Origin: Halalkalibacterium ligniniphilum
GTDB lineage: Bacteria > Bacillota > Bacilli > Bacillales > Bacillaceae_D
NCBI RefSeq assembly: GCF_000334155.1
Contig: NZ_ANNK01000065.1
Location: forward strand, 1-37,765
Direction of reading: 5' to 3'
DNA: 37,765 bases
Within the stretch, counting starts at the first letter, position 1, and each line of letters begins with the position of its first letter. This document shows positions 34,200 to 37,765 of the stretch, in pieces. A program made the position numbers and the translations under genes. Below the pieces are notes generated by a model that worked only from the letters and a program-made list of their open reading frames with translations, did no database searches and was not told the origin of the DNA.

Positions 34200-35662
34200 C
34201 AGAGAAAAATCAAGCGCTCATTTTTGAACTAAGTAAGCCAGACCGTGTCGGACATAGCTTGCCAGACCTTGATATCCCGGAACAATCGATAGACGAATTA
34301 ATTCCAGCTGCGTTTCTTCGCGAAAAAGAGTCTGAACTGCCTGAGGTTTCTGAGCTTCAAATCATGCGTCACTATACCGCATTATCAAAACGAAACCACG
34401 GGGTTGACTCCGGCTTTTATCCACTTGGTTCATGTACAATGAAATACAATCCAAAAATTAATGAAGATGTTGCGCGCTATCCTGGCTTTGCTCATATTCA
34501 CCCGTACCAGCCTGAGGAGCAAGTTCAAGGAGCATTGGAGCTTTTATATGAGTTACAAACATCGTTAGCAGAAATCACAGGGATGGATGAAGTGACGCTT
34601 CAGCCTGCAGCCGGCGCTCACGGTGAATGGACAGGTTTGATGATGATTCGTGCATACCATGAAGCAAACGGAGAGGGGAATCGGACGAAGGTGATTGTCC
34701 CTGACTCAGCTCACGGGACAAACCCAGCGTCTGCCACCGTTGCAGGCTTTGAATCAGTGACGGTACGTACCGATGACAATGGATTGGTTGATTTGGATCA
34801 TTTACGTGAGGTTGTTGGTGAGGATACCGCTGCTCTCATGCTTACAAACCCAAATACTCTTGGTCTATTTGAGGCGAATATTGTAGAAATGGCATCAATC
34901 ATTCATCAAGCTGGAGGAAAGCTTTATTATGATGGGGCGAATTCCAATGCAATTTTAGGCATTGCCCGTCCAGGAGATATGGGATTTGATGTCGTCCATC
35001 TAAACCTGCACAAAACGTTTACCGGTCCACATGGTGGTGGAGGTCCAGGTTCTGGTCCTGTCGGTGTGAAAAAGGATTTAATTCCTTATTTACCTAAGCC
35101 AGTCATTACGAAAGATGGAGACAGCTACCGATTAGACGATAACCGTCCAGATTCCATCGGTCGTGTGAAACCGTATTACGGGAACTTTGGCATAAATGTA
35201 AGAGCCTATACCTATATCCGCACAATGGGAGCAGAGGGGCTAAAGCAAGTTTCGGAATATGCTGTTCTCAATGCCAATTATATGATGCGTCGCTTGGCGC
35301 CTTACTTTGATTTACCGTATACACAGCATTGTAAGCACGAGTTTGTTCTGTCAGGAAAGCGTCAAAAGAAACTTGGGGTTCGGACACTCGATATAGCGAA
35401 GCGATTGCTTGATTTTGGCTATCATCCACCGACCATCTATTTCCCGCTCAATGTGGAGGAATGCATGATGATTGAACCGACAGAGACAGAATCAAAGGAA
35501 ACGTTAGATGAGTTTATTGAGGCGATGATTCAGATTGCCAAAGAAGCAGAAGAAAACCCTGAAATCGTACAAGAAGCGCCACATACAACGGTCATTGGTC
35601 GCTTGGATGAAACATTAGCCGCTAGAAAGCCTGTATTGCGCTACGAACCAACAGAACCTTAA
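34196..35662 (+). CDS. gcvPB: Glycine dehydrogenase (decarboxylating) subunit 2 GcvPB
   Basis: The 488-residue beta subunit carries the pyridoxal phosphate lysine, K273 in [19 protein letters not shown]. It pairs with GcvPA to form the P protein that decarboxylates glycine and passes the aminomethyl group to lipoylated GcvH. The ATG overlaps the gcvPA stop (ATGA), and the operon ends in a strong hairpin. Confidence 0.97.
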   Translation: MTEKNQALIFELSKPDRVGHSLPDLDIPEQSIDELIPAAFLREKESELPEVSELQIMRHYTALSKRNHGVDSGFYPLGSCTMKYNPKINEDVARYPGFAHIHPYQPEEQVQGALELLYELQTSLAEITGMDEVTLQPAAGAHGEWTGLMMIRAYHEANGEGNRTKVIVPDSAHGTNPASATVAGFESVTVRTDDNGLVDLDHLREVVGEDTAALMLTNPNTLGLFEANIVEMASIIHQAGGKLYYDGANSNAILGIARPGDMGFDVVHLNLHKTFTGPHGGGGPGSGPVGVKKDLIPYLPKPVITKDGDSYRLDDNRPDSIGRVKPYYGNFGINVRAYTYIRTMGAEGLKQVSEYAVLNANYMMRRLAPYFDLPYTQHCKHEFVLSGKRQKKLGVRTLDIAKRLLDFGYHPPTIYFPLNVEECMMIEPTETESKETLDEFIEAMIQIAKEAEENPEIVQEAPHTTVIGRLDETLAARKPVLRYEPTEP

Positions 35663-35705
35663 GAAGCTTTGCCTCTTATCATTTGCTTCAGCAATTAAAA
35701 TAAAC

Positions 35706-35741
35706 AAAAGCCTGAAGCGTGAAAATCACGCTCAGGCTTTT
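35706..35741 (+). terminator. gcv operon terminator
   Basis: AAAAGCCTGA-A-GCGTGA (35706-35722) pairs with TCACGCTCAGGCTTTT (35726-35741), with one bulged base and a short loop. Confidence 0.88.
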
Positions 35742-35891
35742 GTTAGAAGATAAGAAAATAATCCTTCAAAGCTTTTTAGCTCAAGGCGCAAGCGATTCGA
35801 GATCGCTTACTCCACCTATGAAAACAAAACAAGTATTCGAGTCAGGGTTTCCAGCACTTGTCGCTGAGGAACAAGGCTCCTTCAACTTTTC

Positions 35892-36266
35892 TTATTTCTT
35901 TTTGATTTTACCTGTCCATTTTCGAAAGCCGCCTTTTAAATGATTAAGGTCTTCGACGTTCTGCTTTTTCTTCAAAATTGTCGCAGCTTGACGGCTTCTT
36001 GCTCCTGATTGACAGTATAAGTAGACAGGCTGATCAGGACGAACTTCCTTTATGCGCTGACGTAATTGAGAAAGAGGTATGTTTCGCGCCCCTAAAATGT
36101 GCCCTCCTTCATATTCCCTTGGTTCTCTCACATCAATCAATTGTGCCTTCCGGTAGCCTTTTATAAATTCTTCTTGCGTTAATGTCTTTAAATATTTTGG
36201 TGTATACAAACGCTTAAATAGAAGATAAGTCAGTAAACCAATAAGTACGAGCCATAAATATAACAT
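35892..36266 (-). CDS. yqhL: Membrane-anchored rhodanese-like protein YqhL
   Basis: The 124-residue protein has a single N-terminal membrane helix (residues 1-16) followed by a rhodanese domain. The active-site loop CQSGARS supplies C85; DVREPREY and GHILGARNIPL are the other family motifs. It may carry sulfane sulfur at the membrane. The start is the ATG at 36266 with GGAGTG about 12 bases upstream. It sits between gcvPB and lipM as in B. subtilis, but on the other strand. Confidence 0.88.
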   Translation of the reverse strand: MLYLWLVLIGLLTYLLFKRLYTPKYLKTLTQEEFIKGYRKAQLIDVREPREYEGGHILGARNIPLSQLRQRIKEVRPDQPVYLYCQSGARSRQAATILKKKQNVEDLNHLKGGFRKWTGKIKKK

Positions 36267-36447
36267 AAAACGTTCTACACTCCTTTTGCACAGTTACATT
36301 CCATCCTAAATTATAATCATCAAAGCAAGAATTAGCAATTGTTGCGTAGGAAAAAAAGCAAGTCTCTTGGCGAGGTCAAAACATTTTGCTACACTAGACG
36401 ATGCGAAGAGAATGAACAGAAAGAATAGAAAGAAGCGATGACCGATT

Positions 36448-37278
36448 ATGGAAACATGGCGTTTTATAGACTCTGGAAGCCGAACACCTGCTTATAATAT
36501 GGCGTTGGATGAGGCGCTTCTTGATTGGCATAGTAAAGGAAAAATTCCACCGACGATTCGCTTTTATGGCTGGGACCCGCCGACCCTTTCCATCGGCTAT
36601 TTTCAGAAAGTCAAAAAAGAAATCAATTTGGATGCTGTAAAAAAGTACGGTCTCGGCTTTGTACGCCGGCCGACAGGAGGGCGTGGAGTTCTCCACGACA
36701 AAGAGCTTACCTATAGTGTGATCGTTTCAGAAGCCCACCCAGAAATGCCAGCAACCGTAACGGAAGCGTATCGTGTCATTTCCCAAGGGATATTAGAAGG
36801 ATTTCGGGAAGTAGGTCTTGATGCTTATTTTGCGGTTCCTCGTTCTCAGGAGGAGAAAGATGCATTAAAGAATCCTCGTTCAGCCGTTTGCTTTGATGCG
36901 CCTTCCTGGTATGAGCTTGTCGTTGAAGGACGAAAGGTTGCAGGAAGTGCTCAAACTCGCCAAAAGGGCGTCATTCTTCAGCATGGCTCAATTATTTTAG
37001 ATATTGATGAGGATAAGCTTTTTGATTTGTTTCTCTATTCCAGCGATCGGGTGCGTGAACGAATGCAGCGTAATTTTAAAAATAAAGCTGTGGCCATTAA
37101 CGCATTGCGAAGCACCCCTCTAACTATTGAAGAGGCACGTGCCGCTTTTAAAAAAGGATTTGAAAAAGGCTTGAATATTCAGCTTGAGCCCTATCAATTG
37201 TCGGAGGAAGAAGAAATGGAAGTTCAGCGGATTGCAAAGGACCGATATGAGCAGGAAGCTTGGAACTTTCGCAAATAA
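36448..37278 (+). CDS. lipM: Octanoyltransferase LipM
   Basis: The 276-residue enzyme belongs to the lipoate ligase-like fold. The catalytic cysteine is C148 in [12 protein letters not shown], with [18 protein letters not shown] and the conserved lysine K163 in GRKVAGSAQ. In Bacillus LipM transfers octanoate from ACP to GcvH, the precursor of the lipoyl group, which LipL then passes to other enzymes. The start ATG 36448 has only a weak upstream site. It is near the gcv operon, so it provides the cofactor for the same pathway. Confidence 0.92.
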   Translation: METWRFIDSGSRTPAYNMALDEALLDWHSKGKIPPTIRFYGWDPPTLSIGYFQKVKKEINLDAVKKYGLGFVRRPTGGRGVLHDKELTYSVIVSEAHPEMPATVTEAYRVISQGILEGFREVGLDAYFAVPRSQEEKDALKNPRSAVCFDAPSWYELVVEGRKVAGSAQTRQKGVILQHGSIILDIDEDKLFDLFLYSSDRVRERMQRNFKNKAVAINALRSTPLTIEEARAAFKKGFEKGLNIQLEPYQLSEEEEMEVQRIAKDRYEQEAWNFRK

Positions 37279-37285
37279 CGATGAA

Positions 37286-37318
37286 ACAAAGCAGTGACCG
37301 CTTGGGTCACTGCTTTGT
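37286..37318. terminator. Hairpin between lipM and dat (bidirectional)
   Basis: A perfect 14-base-pair stem (37286-37299 with 37305-37318) with a 5-base loop spans the gap between the two converging genes and overlaps the dat stop. Neither side has a long T run. Confidence 0.65.
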
Positions 37319-37765
37319 AGCTGTATGGCATTGTCTGGTAATTTCTTCGTTAAAGGCTTGCTGGAGCTTCTTTGTAACAGGGCCGATGTTAAAGGTTGCT
37401 TGCTCAGCACCTTGAATGGTACGGATTGGCATTACTTCCATGGTTGTGCTTGTAATAAAGGCTTCGTCAGCTTCCTTTAGTACTTCTTTTGGAAAAGGCT
37501 CTTCGATAACGGAAAGATCTAATTGATTGGCAAGCTTCATGACAAGCTGTCGCGTAATGCCATTTAGGATTAAGTTCGTTGCTGGGTGGGTATAGAGCGT
37601 ATCGTTGCTAACAAGAAACAAGTTAGAAGAGGAACCTTCTGTAACCGTTCCATCTCGATGTAAGAGGGCTTCATGACAGTTATGGTCACTAGCCTCCCGT
37701 TTGGCTAAGACGTTTCCTAATAAGTTAATGGACTTAATATCGCAGCGAAGCCAGCGAATATCATC
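37307..37765 (-). CDS. dat: D-amino-acid transaminase (partial, C-terminal part)
   Basis: The minus-strand frame is open to the window edge and gives the last 152 residues of a class IV PLP aminotransferase. The catalytic lysine is visible in RCDIKSINLLGN. TEGSSSNLFLV and NGITRQL, and the ITSTTMEVMP stretch, are typical of D-alanine transaminase, which makes D-glutamate and D-alanine for the cell wall. The start lies outside the window. Branched-chain aminotransferase is the alternative, but the ITSTTMEVMP segment favours Dat. Confidence 0.88.
   Translation of the reverse strand, partial: DDIRWLRCDIKSINLLGNVLAKREASDHNCHEALLHRDGTVTEGSSSNLFLVSNDTLYTHPATNLILNGITRQLVMKLANQLDLSVIEEPFPKEVLKEADEAFITSTTMEVMPIRTIQGAEQATFNIGPVTKKLQQAFNEEITRQCHTATKQ

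Noticed and set aside
35744-35891. Sequence between the gcv terminator and yqhL
   Set aside because: Only a small hairpin (AAGCGAT/ATCGCTT at 35790-35808) is visible; no gene or regulatory site can be supported.

Overview
The window is chromosomal DNA from a low-to-moderate GC Firmicute of the family Bacillaceae. Strong Shine-Dalgarno sites (AAAGGAG, GGAGG), frequent TTG/GTG starts, intrinsic terminators and gene orders familiar from Bacillus subtilis all point there. The mix of neighbours (yjb genes and fabI running into comG, yqg/yqh and gcv genes) resembles what I would expect in the alkaliphilic Bacillus relatives, but I cannot name the species from this sequence.

Left block (1-13.6 kb) follows the B. 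subtilis yjb region. It holds the 3' end of pepF, a small membrane protein, yjbI-spxH (truncated haemoglobin and the ClpXP adaptor for Spx), an extra molybdopterin oxidoreductase, cwlQ, yjbK, then the operon yjbL-sasB-nadK-yjbO (small alarmone synthetase, NAD kinase, pseudouridine synthase). An unrecognised lipoprotein, prpE, a CPA2 cation/proton antiporter, an unannotated 47-residue zinc ribbon and fabI with a clear FapR operator follow. A middle stretch (13.6-17.9 kb) carries an HD hydrolase overlapping a UvrD-type helicase (YjcD-like) and a metallo-beta-lactamase-fold protein.

Right block (18-37.8 kb) follows the B. subtilis comG-yqg-yqh-gcv region. The competence pseudopilus operon is split: comGA-comGB lie at 18.1-20.2 kb and comGC-GD-GE-GF-GG-yqzE at 22.6-24.8 kb. 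Between them are a glutathione peroxidase gene, a nine-gene tRNA cluster (Ala, Ser, fMet, Tyr, His, Gln, Gly, Lys, Leu) and yidD. A tenth tRNA, a second tRNA-Gln in inverse orientation, sits just before comGA, and a 25-base copy of the tRNA-Lys 3' end lies 110 bases downstream of the original. These are signs of past rearrangement around the tRNA genes.

After comG come yqgY, a MidA-like methyltransferase, yqgX, an unrecognised 169-residue protein, yqgW, a repeat-like palindromic element, the overlapping yqhG-yqhH pair (unknown protein and SNF2-type ATPase), and a glycine riboswitch upstream of gcvT-gcvPA-gcvPB. A rhodanese (yqhL) and lipM follow. LipM makes the octanoyl-GcvH precursor of the lipoyl group used by the glycine cleavage system, so the gcv genes and lipM belong to one pathway. 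The window ends inside a D-amino-acid transaminase gene.

I see no CRISPR array, rRNA, intact insertion sequence or prophage. Nothing here is clearly a new biological system; the points most worth checking are the tRNA-associated split of comG, the partly degenerate second riboswitch aptamer, the YqhG-YqhH pair and the unrecognised small genes.
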